DNA from: Methylobacterium haplocladii | GTDB taxonomy: Bacteria; Pseudomonadota; Alphaproteobacteria; Rhizobiales; Beijerinckiaceae | Assembly: GCF_007992175.1 (NCBI RefSeq) | Contig: NZ_BJZT01000007.1 | Location: forward strand, 58,954 to 122,953 | Length of the DNA stretch: 64,000 bases | Direction: 5' to 3' | Shown: positions 17,729 to 26,044 of the stretch, in pieces | How positions within the stretch are numbered: position 1 is the first letter of the stretch | Layout of the letters: every line of letters starts with the position of its first letter | Position numbers and translations under genes: made by a program | Notes under the pieces: model-generated | Database searches by the model: none | Seen by the model: the letters and a program-made list of their open reading frames with translations, nothing else | What the model was told of the DNA's origin: nothing

Positions 17729-18985
17729 TCAGTGCCGCAACGCGCCGAGCCTGTGCTCCGCGAAGAAGTCGAGCATGGCGCGGGAGGCGTCGGGGCCGAG
17801 GGGGTCGGTGTAGCTGCTCGTCTTGCTGCCGCCGGACCAGGCGTGGCCCGCGCCGTCGATACGCCAGGACTCGACCTGGACGCGCCCCTGCCCGTCCGCA
17901 TAGCGCGTGCGGGCGTAGCGGTGGCCGCCGGGTTGCGTGCCGCTCTCGCGGCGGGGTGACAATCCGGCAATTCCGGCCTGGGCCAGCACCTCGTCGCCGT
18001 TCTTCGGGTTCACGGTGGCGTCGTTCGCACCGTGGAAGACGATGGTCGGCACGCGCACCGCATCGCTCGCCTGCCCCGTGCCGAAGCCCGAGCCTCCGCC
18101 GGGCTGCTCGGCGCCCGGCGCCCCGGCCCGCATCGCCATCAGGGCGGAGGGCAGGTCGCGGGCGCAGCCGGCCGCCAGCCCCGAATGGACCCCGACGCCC
18201 GCGAAGAGGTCCGGATAGGCTCGGGCTACGTTGACCGCCTTGGCACCGCCGGCCGACAGGCCCGCGATGTAGACCCGCGACGGATCGATCGGGTGCTCGG
18301 CGAGAATCGCACGGGTGAGCCCGGCGATGATGCCGGATTCGCCGCGCTCGCGGCCCTGGTCGTTGGGCTGGAACCAGTTCCAGCACTTCTGGGCGTTGGC
18401 GCCTTGGATCTGGCGCGGATAGGCGACGTAGATGCCGTCCTGCTGCGCCAGTTCGTTCATGCGGGTGCCTGCGGCGAAGTCGTCGGGCGACTGGGTGCAG
18501 CCGTGCAGCATCACCACGAGGGGGCGCGGTCCCGTCTGTCCCGTGGGAATGAACAGCTTGTAGTCCCGCGTGCCGGCGGCGTTCGAAAAGCTGCGCTCGA
18601 CGAAGCGCGGATCGCTCGGACCGCGGCGTTCCGGTTGCGTTCCGGGAAGGTCGAAGCCGCCCAGGCCCTTCGAGAGCGGAGCGAGGCCGCGCAGGCCCTT
18701 GAGCACCTGACCGAGCCCCTCGCGCAGGCCCTTGGGCAGGATCGCGGCGTGCGTGTCGGCATCCATCGGCTCGGGCCGGGTCGCCTGCGCCCTGAACGTG
18801 CCGGTCTCGTCGGCGACGAGATCGATGGTCGGCGACGTCTGGCCGTCGGTTCGGGATGCGGGCGTCCGCTCCGAAAAACCCCGCTGGAGCAGCGCGGTGG
18901 CTTCCTGCAGCTTGCCCGACTGCGTGAGGCGGGCCGCTTCCGTCAAATCCGAAATGTTCGGCATCGTGAAGGCATGGTCGGTCAT
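17729..18985 (-). CDS. PHB depolymerase family esterase
   Basis: A 418-residue alpha/beta hydrolase of the short-chain-length polyhydroxyalkanoate depolymerase/LpqC type. An N-terminal segment of about 135 residues (TEAARLTQSGKLQEATALLQ...) precedes the catalytic domain. That domain shows the oxyanion region MLHGCTQSPDDFA (159-171), nucleophile GLSAGG (242-247, Ser244), an Asp in GANDATVNP and a His in DGAGHAWSGG. No signal peptide is seen, so it may be cytosolic or exported by another route. It lies 81 bp downstream of a ribbon-helix-helix regulator on the same strand and probably shares its promoter. Substrate could be PHB oligomers or another ester. Confidence 0.88.
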   Translation of the reverse strand: MTDHAFTMPNISDLTEAARLTQSGKLQEATALLQRGFSERTPASRTDGQTSPTIDLVADETGTFRAQATRPEPMDADTHAAILPKGLREGLGQVLKGLRGLAPLSKGLGGFDLPGTQPERRGPSDPRFVERSFSNAAGTRDYKLFIPTGQTGPRPLVVMLHGCTQSPDDFAAGTRMNELAQQDGIYVAYPRQIQGANAQKCWNWFQPNDQGRERGESGIIAGLTRAILAEHPIDPSRVYIAGLSAGGAKAVNVARAYPDLFAGVGVHSGLAAGCARDLPSALMAMRAGAPGAEQPGGGSGFGTGQASDAVRVPTIVFHGANDATVNPKNGDEVLAQAGIAGLSPRRESGTQPGGHRYARTRYADGQGRVQVESWRIDGAGHAWSGGSKTSSYTDPLGPDASRAMLDFFAEHRLGALRH

Positions 18986-19066
18986 CGGAATCGCTTTCTG
19001 CGAAGGCCCGACACGCCGCCCCGAGGCGCGCGTCATCGGGTGATGAAGGGAAAACCGCGAACAGAA

Positions 19067-19474
19067 TCAGCGGAGGCGGTCGGCCAGGGCTGCGCGGACG
19101 GCCGGGCTCGCCTGGAGGCTGCCGAGCACTTCGATCGAGGCGATGGTGGCGCGGGCGAGGTCCGCCGGCACGTCGGCGGCGATCACGGCGAGGCCGAGCA
19201 CCCGGATGTCGAGCATCTCGCCGGCCGCCTGCACGGTCTCGAGATCGGCCCGCCGGAAGTGCCGCAGCCCGAGCTCGACCCTCTTGCGGGCCACCGACTG
19301 CCGCGTGACGTCGGCATGCCGCTCGACCTGGTTGCGGATCGCCGTGCGGATGAAGTCGCTGCGGTTGGCATAGACGCCCTCCGACACGAGCAAGTCGATA
19401 TGCCCGAGATCGACATAGCCGAGATTGATCGTGATCTTCTCGGTGTCGCCAGCCTTGGTGGCCGCCTGTCTCAT
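19067..19474 (-). CDS. Ribbon-helix-helix (CopG-type) transcriptional regulator
   Basis: A 135-residue regulator. Residues 12-50 form a ribbon-helix-helix fold: a beta strand (EKITINLG), helix one (IDLLVSEGVY) and helix two (NRSDFIRTAIRNQVERH). The remaining 85 residues are an unusual C-terminal extension, longer than simple CopG proteins, possibly for ligand sensing or oligomerisation. AGGAGAT sits just before the ATG. It is the first gene of a unit with the PHB-depolymerase-type esterase. Repeated ACCATC half-sites right upstream suggest autoregulation. Confidence 0.88.
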   Translation of the reverse strand: MRQAATKAGDTEKITINLGYVDLGHIDLLVSEGVYANRSDFIRTAIRNQVERHADVTRQSVARKRVELGLRHFRRADLETVQAAGEMLDIRVLGLAVIAADVPADLARATIASIEVLGSLQASPAVRAALADRLR

Positions 19475-19477
19475 CGA

Positions 19478-19506
19478 ACCATCTCCTGACCATCCGTCTG
19501 GATGGT
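19478..19506 (-). promoter_or_regulatory. Candidate operator of the RHH regulator
   Basis: Three copies of the half-site ACCATC/GATGGT occur in 29 bp directly upstream of the regulator start. A direct repeat starts at 19478 and 19489 (11 bp apart, one helical turn), and an inverted copy at 19501-19506 makes the perfect hairpin-like palindrome ACCATCCGTCTGGATGGT (19489-19506). Ribbon-helix-helix dimers usually bind such spaced short half-sites. Position overlapping the ribosome site fits repression. Confidence 0.6.
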
Positions 19507-19536
19507 ATATGGAGGGCCTATGCTGCGTTGCAACCC

Positions 19537-19557
19537 CGGCGGAGCGTGCCTCCGCCG
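19537..19557 (-). terminator. Hairpin downstream of the TMEM43-family gene
   Basis: A perfect 8-bp stem (19537-19544 with 19550-19557) with a 5-nt loop lies 12 bases past the stop codon of the minus-strand TMEM43-family gene. There is no strong T run, so termination is only likely. Confidence 0.45.
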
Positions 19558-19568
19558 CGGCAGGATCC

Positions 19569-20774
19569 TCAGGCCGGAGCCAACCGGGCGGGGCTGCGGC
19601 GGCGCAGGCGCAGCTGCCGGAAGGCCAGGGCCAGCACGACGGCGCCGGCGATGATGCCGCCGGCGAGCAAGGGCCGGTAGACGAACCAGGCGATGGCCAT
19701 CACCGTCGGCCCGACCACCAGGGTGGCGACGAGGGCGACGAGGAACGTCGCGCCGCCGACGAGGCTGCCGAGGATCGGCACGTAGCTCGCCAGGATGTTC
19801 ACCGGCGCGAACAGCATGACGAAGCCGACCAGCAGGAACAGCAGCGCGACGGCCCGGATGATCCAGGTGAACAGCCGGTTGTCGTCCTGGCCCATCTGCA
19901 CGACGGCGTCGGCCGAGTGGGTGCCGGTATAGCCGAGCAGGATCTCCTGGCCGTTGCTGGCGCGGTAGGCTTCGAGCCCACCCGGCTCCTGCCGCCCGAT
20001 GAAGGAAGCCGGCCCCTCGGGGACGATCTTGTAGGTGATGCGCATGTCGCCGACACGCGGGCTGTCGGGGCTCTCGCCGGCATAATAGCCGCCCCCGCTC
20101 GCCTGCACCGGCCGGCCGAGCGCCTTCTTCGCGGTCGCGACGCCCGCTTCGTCGACGGGGGTGTCCTCGGCCCCGCCGAGCAGCAGCACGGCCTTGGCGC
20201 CCACCGGAACCGCCCCGACCATCGCGTCGGCAGCGCCGAAGTCGCGGCTCTTGAGGGTGAAGGCCGGGTTCTGGTGGCCCGAGGGCGCGTGGAAGCTGCC
20301 GGAGGAGACTGCGCTCGACGACCACTCGCGGGAATAGGTGAACTTGCGGTCCTGGCCCGAGCCGGATTCCTTCTCGTGCCACTGGTACATCTCGACGTTG
20401 CGCGAGAGCTTCAGCCCCTTTGCCTTCACGCCGAGCGCGTCGTCGGCGACGCCCTTGGCGCTCGCCGTCGGCCCTGAGACTTGAATGAGTTTGTCGTTAT
20501 AGGCCGGGTCGAGCCGGTCCGCTGGGACCGAGTGGACCAGCCGCCCGACCTCGTCGAGGGCGCGGGCGACCTTCACCGCATGGCCCTCGTTCCAGAACAG
20601 GCCGGCGCAGGCCAGCGGGATCAGGATGAGGCCGACGACGAGGGCGCCGATGCTGTCGCCGAGCCGGGCGCCGATGCCCTGGGGCGCGGCGACCTCGTCG
20701 GCGCCGCTGGCGAGCGCGGAGCCCAGTGTTTCGTCACCGCTCGTGGAATCGAAGGTCCACTCGTCGTCCGCCAT
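19569..20774 (-). CDS. TMEM43 family membrane protein
   Basis: A 401-residue member of the TMEM43/LUMA family, known mainly from animal nuclear envelope and ER but with many bacterial relatives of unknown role. One membrane segment near residues 43-62 is followed by FWNEGHAVKVARALDE, the family hallmark. A large soluble domain (about 75-295) follows, with MYQWHEKE, FTYSREWS and NPAF motifs typical of the family. Four membrane segments close the protein (about 300-390), and the tail is basic. The start at 20774 follows a GGGGGA ribosome site. A perfect palindrome lies 22 bp upstream. Likely topology places the soluble domain outside the cytoplasm. Confidence 0.87.
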   Translation of the reverse strand: MADDEWTFDSTSGDETLGSALASGADEVAAPQGIGARLGDSIGALVVGLILIPLACAGLFWNEGHAVKVARALDEVGRLVHSVPADRLDPAYNDKLIQVSGPTASAKGVADDALGVKAKGLKLSRNVEMYQWHEKESGSGQDRKFTYSREWSSSAVSSGSFHAPSGHQNPAFTLKSRDFGAADAMVGAVPVGAKAVLLLGGAEDTPVDEAGVATAKKALGRPVQASGGGYYAGESPDSPRVGDMRITYKIVPEGPASFIGRQEPGGLEAYRASNGQEILLGYTGTHSADAVVQMGQDDNRLFTWIIRAVALLFLLVGFVMLFAPVNILASYVPILGSLVGGATFLVALVATLVVGPTVMAIAWFVYRPLLAGGIIAGAVVLALAFRQLRLRRRSPARLAPA

Positions 20775-20795
20775 GTCATCCCCCGGTCCGCCGTA

Positions 20796-20812
20796 GTCTC
20801 GACGGTCGAGAC
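20796..20812. promoter_or_regulatory. Perfect 17-bp palindrome upstream of the TMEM43-family gene
   Basis: GTCTCGAC, one central G, then GTCGAGAC: an exact 8-1-8 inverted repeat ending 22 bp before the start codon. Its size, symmetry and position suit a repressor operator. No regulator gene is adjacent, so the binding protein is unknown. Confidence 0.5.
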
Positions 20813-20948
20813 AAGCCTAGCAGGGGCCGCGGGCGCCTTCGATACTGAATTTCGGCGCTACGTCGTCTTGGGACCGGAAAAGACACCGGCATCAGACGTC
20901 CGAATTGCAATCCCCGGATGTTCTTGGGGGGCGCTCGCTACCGCAAGC

Positions 20949-21164
20949 TCAGTTGAGATAAGCGCGGATCGCGACGGGGGCGAGCATCTCGCCGTCTTCG
21001 GTGACGATCCAGGGCTGCTTGGTCGGGTCGGCCAGCACCTGCGCTGCGGCGCTCAGCGCTTCGCGCAGGCTCGCGTAATGCGTCGAGACCGCCCGTGCCG
21101 CGTCGCCCGCGAAAGCTGGCCACACGGCGAGATCGGCCGGCCGTTCGAGCGCTTCGGTTTCCAT
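20949..21164 (-). CDS. Small hypothetical protein behind a PhaR-like operator
   Basis: A 71-residue cytosolic protein of unrecognised family (METEALERPADLAVWPAF at its N-terminus, then an Ala-rich helix ASLREALSAAAQVLAD). The start at 21164 is chosen because GGAAGG lies about nine bases upstream; an ATG three codons earlier has that sequence abutting it. Longer in-frame starts would run into the operator-like region. The amphipathic Ala-rich helix and the upstream TGTTGCACTGCAGCA palindrome raise the possibility of a link to polyhydroxybutyrate storage, but this is inference only. Confidence 0.6.
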   Translation of the reverse strand: METEALERPADLAVWPAFAGDAARAVSTHYASLREALSAAAQVLADPTKQPWIVTEDGEMLAPVAIRAYLN

Positions 21165-21571
21165 CACGTCCATCCTTCCCGTCGCGGGATTTTCTGGGTT
21201 CGCCCTGCGCCGGATATTCGATGCAGCGGCGCCCGACCCGATGACCATCGTCCCCGGCTCTTGAATGCGCGGTGACGTCGGCAGCAGGCCTTCGTTCAGA
21301 ATCGTATTGTTGCACTGCAGCATAAACAAAAGATGTGCACCATCGCACGTCGGCGTCTCACGCGCCCCGCCCGGAGGGGGCTGGCGATGCCGTAATCCGA
21401 TCCGGCATCTCGGCGTGGCGATGTCTCGGAGCTTTCAGATGCTGGTGCCGCTCGTCTCGCGCCGTCGGCGTGGCACCCATCGGGCTGCGGGATCACCGTC
21501 CGCTACGCCGCAGGCGTCTGAGATGGGACTGTAGCTTCTGGCGGATCGGCCGGACACGGTCCGCGCCGCGC
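21165..21571. promoter_or_regulatory. Intergenic region with PhaR-like operator at 21308-21322
   Basis: 407 bases between the small gene and the DUF218 gene. At 21308-21322 sits TGTTGCA-C-TGCAGCA, a 7-1-7 inverted repeat with one mismatch, flanked by AT-rich sequence (TTG...TAAACAAA). It resembles the TGC/GCA-rich operators of PhaR, the polyhydroxyalkanoate regulator of alphaproteobacteria. It lies about 145 bp upstream of the small minus-strand gene. Nothing else convincing is seen in the rest of the region. Confidence 0.5.
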
Positions 21572-22294
21572 TCAGTTCGCCGCGTGCAAATGCGGCTCGG
21601 CCACCATGCGCACCGGCGCCTTCGAGGGCTTGCCGCGTCCGATCAGCACCGCGAAGTGGGATTGCTCGGGATCGCCCTCGATCCGGGTGCGCAGCCAGGC
21701 GGCGAGAAACTTGACGTATTCGGCCCCGACGAGACGGGCGACGGCGGGGTCCTGCCACCAGCGGCCGATCTCGAACCCATCCGTGACGACCGGGTAGGGC
21801 ACCACCGCCTCGCCGTCGGTGAGGGCGTGCTCGATCTCCACCAGGGTGCGCGGCATGTGGTAGTTCGAGGTCACCACAGCGATCGTCTCGAAGCGGTTGC
21901 GGCGCATCCAGCGCCGGGTCTCGATGGCGTTGCCGATGGTGTTGCGCGCCCGGTAGTCGAGGTCGACACAGCAATCGATCCAGCGGCCCTGGCTCGGATT
22001 CAACCGCGCAATCTCCTCGCGGCTGGTGCGCTCGTTGACCCCGGAGATCAGCAGCCGGCGTCCGTAGCCCCCGGCCAGCAGCTCGATCGCGTCGCCGACG
22101 CGCTGGGCGCCACCGGTCAGCGCGACGATGCCGTCGGCGCGGCCGCTCGGCCGCCGCTCCATCCGCTCGATCGTCGCCACGAACGCGAGAAACCCGCCGA
22201 ACAGCGCGACCGCTCCGAGCGCGCCCGCGCCGAAGAGCGCGCGCCGGACGAAGCGCAGCCGGGACGGCGGTCGAGGGACGCTCAGGGCCTGCAT
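21572..22294 (-). CDS. DUF218 (YdcF/SanA/ElyC-type) membrane protein
   Basis: A 240-residue protein with one N-terminal membrane segment (about residues 18-42) and a DUF218 domain. Visible features are IVALTGGAQRV at the start of the domain, LLISGVNERTSREEI, a conserved cysteine pair (WIDCCVD), ARNTIGNAIETRRWM and AVVTSNYHMPRTLVEI. Family members such as ElyC and SanA affect envelope integrity and peptidoglycan or undecaprenyl-phosphate metabolism. It lies downstream of ftsEX on the same strand, an arrangement common in Rhizobiales, supporting an envelope role. An earlier start at 22432 in the same frame is possible but adds non-conserved sequence. Confidence 0.85.
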   Translation of the reverse strand: MQALSVPRPPSRLRFVRRALFGAGALGAVALFGGFLAFVATIERMERRPSGRADGIVALTGGAQRVGDAIELLAGGYGRRLLISGVNERTSREEIARLNPSQGRWIDCCVDLDYRARNTIGNAIETRRWMRRNRFETIAVVTSNYHMPRTLVEIEHALTDGEAVVPYPVVTDGFEIGRWWQDPAVARLVGAEYVKFLAAWLRTRIEGDPEQSHFAVLIGRGKPSKAPVRMVAEPHLHAAN

Positions 22295-22572
22295 GTCTCG
22301 GTTGCCGTCATGCGCCGGGCGGGCGCGGTCCCGGAAGCCGGCATTCTGCCATGCCCAGCCGACAGCCTCCAAGGCCGCCACCGGGGCGGTAATGCTGAGG
22401 TCGCGCGTCCTTATGAGCGTGCGCAGGGTCATCCTCCCGAGCGTAGCCGCGATTGCGGCCATGGAGAGGCGCAAACTCTCCTCCTGCACGGGTTTACGAA
22501 TGGTTAACGCCATCTGGGGGCGAATCCGCAAGTGCCGCTGCGGACTCGCGAAAACGCGCTCCGATGCCTGGC

Positions 22573-23544
22573 TCAGTCGAGGAACCGGCGCACGGTGATG
22601 CGCGAGACCACGCCGGTGACGACGGAAGCGATCACACCGATGAGGACGATGATGGCGTAGCCGCGCCAGCTGATCTGAAAGGTGCCGAACAGGGCCTCGA
22701 TCTCGTCGCCGGCCGGCCCGGAGCGCGAGATGCGGGCCAGCACGCCGGCAAGGGCGAAGGCGAGGAGCGCCGCGCCCGCGCCGATGGCGCCGCCGCGCAG
22801 GCCGAGGCGGAAGAACCGGCTCTGGAAGGCGCGGGCGATGTAATCGTCGTTGGCGCCGACGAAGTGGAGCACCTCCACCACCTCCTTGTTGCCGGCCATG
22901 GCCCCGCGGGTGGCGAAGATCACGGCGAGGCCCGTCGCGGCGAGCACGAGTGCAACGATGCCGATGCCGATTCCGACGAAGGTGTTGGCCATGGTCGAGA
23001 GCCGCTGCAGCCAGAGCGCGTGGTCGTCGAGGCTGGCGACGCCGGGCAGCGCCTCGGTCAGGCTTGTCCGCAGGGCCTTGAGGTCGGGCGCCTTGTCGGA
23101 GGCGAGCTTGAGGGTGATGAGCCGCGGCACCGGAAGGTCCGAGAGATCGAGGCCGCTGCCGAGCCAGGGTTCGAGCAGACGTTCGGATTCCGCCTTGGTG
23201 AAGACCCGCGCCTCGGCGATGCCCGGCGCCGCCTTGGCGATGCCTTCGGCGCGCGAGACGTCGGCGTCGATGTTGCGGCCGGGGCCGGGGCGGACCTGGA
23301 CGGTGACCTCCTGCGCCACCGCCCCCTGCCACTGCCCCGCGCTCGACGCGACGATCTCGGCCGCGCCTGCGCAGAGCGCGGCGAGGAAGGTGAGGATCGC
23401 GATCACCGCGGCGAGCGCCCGGCTCGCGGCGGAATCCGTCGGCACCAGCGGCGCGTTCCGGCGCAGGGTCGGGGGCAACGGCGGTTCTGCAGCCTCGGGC
23501 GGCGGAGCGGCGGCGGGGCGAGACGGCGCGCGGGTCTCGGCCAT
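22573..23544 (-). CDS. ftsX: Cell division protein FtsX
   Basis: A 323-residue membrane subunit of the FtsEX complex, which couples ATP hydrolysis in FtsE to activation of peptidoglycan hydrolases at the division site. The N-terminus is a long Pro/Ala-rich cytosolic tail. One membrane helix (about 37-58) precedes the periplasmic loop (about 60-195), and three further helices with the FtsX/MacB-type fold fill the C-terminal half (LSTMANTFVGIGIGIVALVL, then the GNKEVVEVLHFVGANDDYIARAF coupling segment in part). Its ATG overlaps the ftsE stop codon by one base (ATGA), indicating translational coupling. Confidence 0.93.
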   Translation of the reverse strand: MAETRAPSRPAAAPPPEAAEPPLPPTLRRNAPLVPTDSAASRALAAVIAILTFLAALCAGAAEIVASSAGQWQGAVAQEVTVQVRPGPGRNIDADVSRAEGIAKAAPGIAEARVFTKAESERLLEPWLGSGLDLSDLPVPRLITLKLASDKAPDLKALRTSLTEALPGVASLDDHALWLQRLSTMANTFVGIGIGIVALVLAATGLAVIFATRGAMAGNKEVVEVLHFVGANDDYIARAFQSRFFRLGLRGGAIGAGAALLAFALAGVLARISRSGPAGDEIEALFGTFQISWRGYAIIVLIGVIASVVTGVVSRITVRRFLD

Positions 23545-24251
23545 CAGGTTTCGATCCGCAGCCGGCCGTCGCCGAGGACGAGGCGGCGGGCGTCGATCAG
23601 GTCCATCAGCCCGAAATCGTGGGTGGCGATCAGCACCGAAGTGCCGAGCTTGTTCAGCTCCATGAACAGCCGGAGCAGGCGCCGCGCCAGCGTCGGGTCG
23701 ACGTTGCCGGTGGGCTCGTCCGCGAGCAAAAGGTCCGGCCGGGCGATCAGCGCCCGCGCGATCGCCGCACGCTGCTTCTCGCCACCCGAGAGCAGCGGCG
23801 GCAGCACGTGCATCCGCTCGCCGAGGCCGACCCAGCGCAGCAACTCGACGACCTCGGCCCGATAGTTGGTCTCGGAGCGGCCCTGGACGCGCAGCGGCAG
23901 GGCCACGTTCTCGTAGGTCGTGAGGTGATCGAGAAGTCGAAAGTCCTGGAACACCACGCCCATGCGCCGGCGCAGGCCGGTGAGCGCGTCGCTGGAGATG
24001 CCGCTGACCTCCTCGCCGAAGACCGAGACGAGGCCGCGCGTCGGGCGCACCGAGAGCAGGATCAGGCGCAGCAGCGTGGTCTTGCCGGCACCCGAGGGGC
24101 CGGTGAGGAACTGGAACGAGCGCGGCGCGATCTCGAAGCTGACATCGGACAAGACCTCCGGCCCCAGGCCGTAGCGCATGCCGACGCTCTCGAAGCGGAC
24201 CGCCGGCGCCTCCGCGCCGGACAACAGGCTGCCCGTCTTCGTCCCAGCCAC
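23544..24251 (-). CDS. ftsE: Cell division ATP-binding protein FtsE
   Basis: A 235-residue ABC ATPase, the cytosolic partner of FtsX. All motifs are present: VRFESVGMRYG strand, Walker A GPSGAGKTT, Q-loop VFQDFRLLDHLT, signature LSGGEKQR, Walker B LLLADEPTGNVD and switch His in ATHDFGLM. The GTG at 24251 is chosen: it follows a GGGG block five bases upstream and gives a short N-terminal tail before the first strand. The open frame continues further upstream but without FtsE similarity. The ftsE-ftsX pair is divergent from the zinc-ribbon protein gene. Confidence 0.93.
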   Translation of the reverse strand: MAGTKTGSLLSGAEAPAVRFESVGMRYGLGPEVLSDVSFEIAPRSFQFLTGPSGAGKTTLLRLILLSVRPTRGLVSVFGEEVSGISSDALTGLRRRMGVVFQDFRLLDHLTTYENVALPLRVQGRSETNYRAEVVELLRWVGLGERMHVLPPLLSGGEKQRAAIARALIARPDLLLADEPTGNVDPTLARRLLRLFMELNKLGTSVLIATHDFGLMDLIDARRLVLGDGRLRIET

Positions 24252-24437
24252 GTGTACCCCGCCTCGCACCCCGCCCGCCAAGGCCCGCTCCGTCGCGTGG
24301 ATCGTTCGCAAGGATCGGATCAGCCGGGCCGGCTTCCGCCCCGTTTCACGGCCGGTTAACCCTGTTCGCGCAACAACCGTTTCGGTCCTTTTTCCGCGCG
24401 CGGCAACCCGCCGCCGGAAGTGCCGAACCGATTTGCC

Positions 24438-25235
24438 ATGCTGATCGCCTGCCCGGCCTGCGCCAGCGAGTACGAGATCGAGGGCGTCCTGGTGGGCGCC
24501 GAGGGGCGCTCCGTACGCTGCGCCGCCTGCAGCGAGACCTGGTTCGTCGGGCCGGAGAGCGAACAGCCGGACGACGCGGTCGACGCCTGGGAGGCCGCCT
24601 TGCACGAGGAGGTCCCGGAGGAGACCGTCGCGGCGCCGAGCCCCGTCATCGACCAACCCGTTCCGCCGCCCCGCAAGGCGAAGGCGAAGCCGTCTCCGAA
24701 GACATTGGCCATTCCGCGTCTATCGCCAGCCCTCGCCGCCGGGCTGGCCGTGTTCGCGATCCTGCCGCTGGCCCTGCTCGGCCGGGCCACGGTCGTCCGG
24801 GCGATGCCGCGGAGCGCCGGCCTGTTCTCTGCCGTCGGCCTGCCGGTGAACCTGCGTGGCGTCGCGTTTCGCGATGTCACTGCGTTCCGCAATCCGGCCG
24901 AGGGTGCGAACCCCACGCAGCTCGTCGTCGAGGGAGACCTCGTCGGCGTCGCCCGCGAGCGCGTCACGGTCGCATCGCTTGAAGTCGAGCTGCGCGATGC
25001 CCACGGCCAGTCGGTCTACCGCTGGACGGTCCCGCCCTCGCGCGCCGCACTCGAACCGGGCGAGACGGCACGGTTTCGGGCCAGCCTCTCGGCACCCCCG
25101 CCCCACGGCTCTCAGGTGCTGGTGCGCTTCACCGATGCGGACGCTTCGGAGGCCAAGCAGGCGGCGAAGGCCGCCGCTCCTACGGAGCCGGAGAAACCGG
25201 CCCCCGCCGCCGATGCGGGGCACGGCCATCACTGA
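24438..25235 (+). CDS. MJ0042-type zinc-ribbon membrane protein
   Basis: A 265-residue protein that starts with an MJ0042-type zinc ribbon (MLIACPACASEYEIE...RCAACSETWFV; CxxC pairs at residues 5-8 and about 31-34). An acidic then Pro/Lys-rich linker, one membrane helix (about 96-115) and a soluble beta-rich domain (about 130-240) resembling DUF3426 follow, with a His-rich end (GHGHH). The ATG at 24438 fits the family's N-terminus; an in-frame GTG at 24420 adds six residues. Such proteins sit beside ftsEX in many alphaproteobacteria and may link metal or redox state to envelope function, though no role is proven. Confidence 0.83.
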   Translation: MLIACPACASEYEIEGVLVGAEGRSVRCAACSETWFVGPESEQPDDAVDAWEAALHEEVPEETVAAPSPVIDQPVPPPRKAKAKPSPKTLAIPRLSPALAAGLAVFAILPLALLGRATVVRAMPRSAGLFSAVGLPVNLRGVAFRDVTAFRNPAEGANPTQLVVEGDLVGVARERVTVASLEVELRDAHGQSVYRWTVPPSRAALEPGETARFRASLSAPPPHGSQVLVRFTDADASEAKQAAKAAAPTEPEKPAPAADAGHGHH

Positions 25236-25292
25236 GGCCGTGGCACGGTCGGGCACGCGTGCTATTGAGACGATCCCGACAACGAGGCGTGC

Positions 25293-25862
25293 ATGACCTC
25301 TGCTTCCCGACGCGTTCGCGTCCTGTTCGACGAAGCCGCCATCGCGCGGCGCAACGAGGAACTCGCGGCCTCGATCCTCGCTGCCAAGCCGGAAAACCTG
25401 CTCGTCGTGGCGGTGCTCAAGGGCAGCTTCATGTTCGCGGCCGACCTGCTGCGCGCGCTGCACCGGGTCGGCCTGTCGCCGCAGGTCGAGTTCGTGCACC
25501 TGTCGAGCTACCGCACCGCCACGGTCTCCTCCGGTCAGGTCGAGATTCTTCGCGATGTCCAGAGCGAGGTCAGGGGGCGCGATGTCCTGCTCGTCGACGA
25601 CATTCTGGAGTCCGGCCGCACCGTCGTGTTCGCCAAGGATCTGCTGATGGCGCGCGGCGCCAAGCGCGTGCTGACCGCGGTTCTGCTCGAAAAGCCCGGC
25701 AAGCGCGCCGTGACCATCGACGCGGACTTCGTGGGCTTCACGTGCCCCGACGTGTTCGTCGTCGGCTACGGCATGGATGCGGCCCACGCCTTCCGCCAAC
25801 TCCCCTTCGTCGGCCTCGTCGACTACGACAGCACCGACCCGGACCTCTTCGGCGGGGCGTAA
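25293..25862 (+). CDS. hpt: Hypoxanthine phosphoribosyltransferase
   Basis: A 189-residue purine-salvage enzyme that converts hypoxanthine (and guanine) plus PRPP to nucleotides. Type I PRT motifs are present: VLKGSFMFAADLLR (pyrophosphate loop region), EFVHLSSYRTA (flexible loop), the PRPP-binding VLLVDDILESGRTV and the purine-recognising FTCPDVFVVGYGMD near the C-terminus. Length is normal. It starts 57 bp after the zinc-ribbon gene on the same strand and probably shares its transcript. Confidence 0.94.
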   Translation: MTSASRRVRVLFDEAAIARRNEELAASILAAKPENLLVVAVLKGSFMFAADLLRALHRVGLSPQVEFVHLSSYRTATVSSGQVEILRDVQSEVRGRDVLLVDDILESGRTVVFAKDLLMARGAKRVLTAVLLEKPGKRAVTIDADFVGFTCPDVFVVGYGMDAAHAFRQLPFVGLVDYDSTDPDLFGGA

Positions 25863-26044
25863 GCCCGGCCGCCGAGCGGAACGGCCGCGGTTCCTGCACG
25901 TTGGCTGCGCGCGTGATCGCGACGACACGTCGCGTCTCACGCCGCTCTTCGCATCGGCCGCAGATGCTTGACAGCCCCGTCGCGTCCGCGCCTGTTTCCT
26001 GCGATACCGTTCGGTATCTCCTCCCACGGTTCGACACCATTCCC

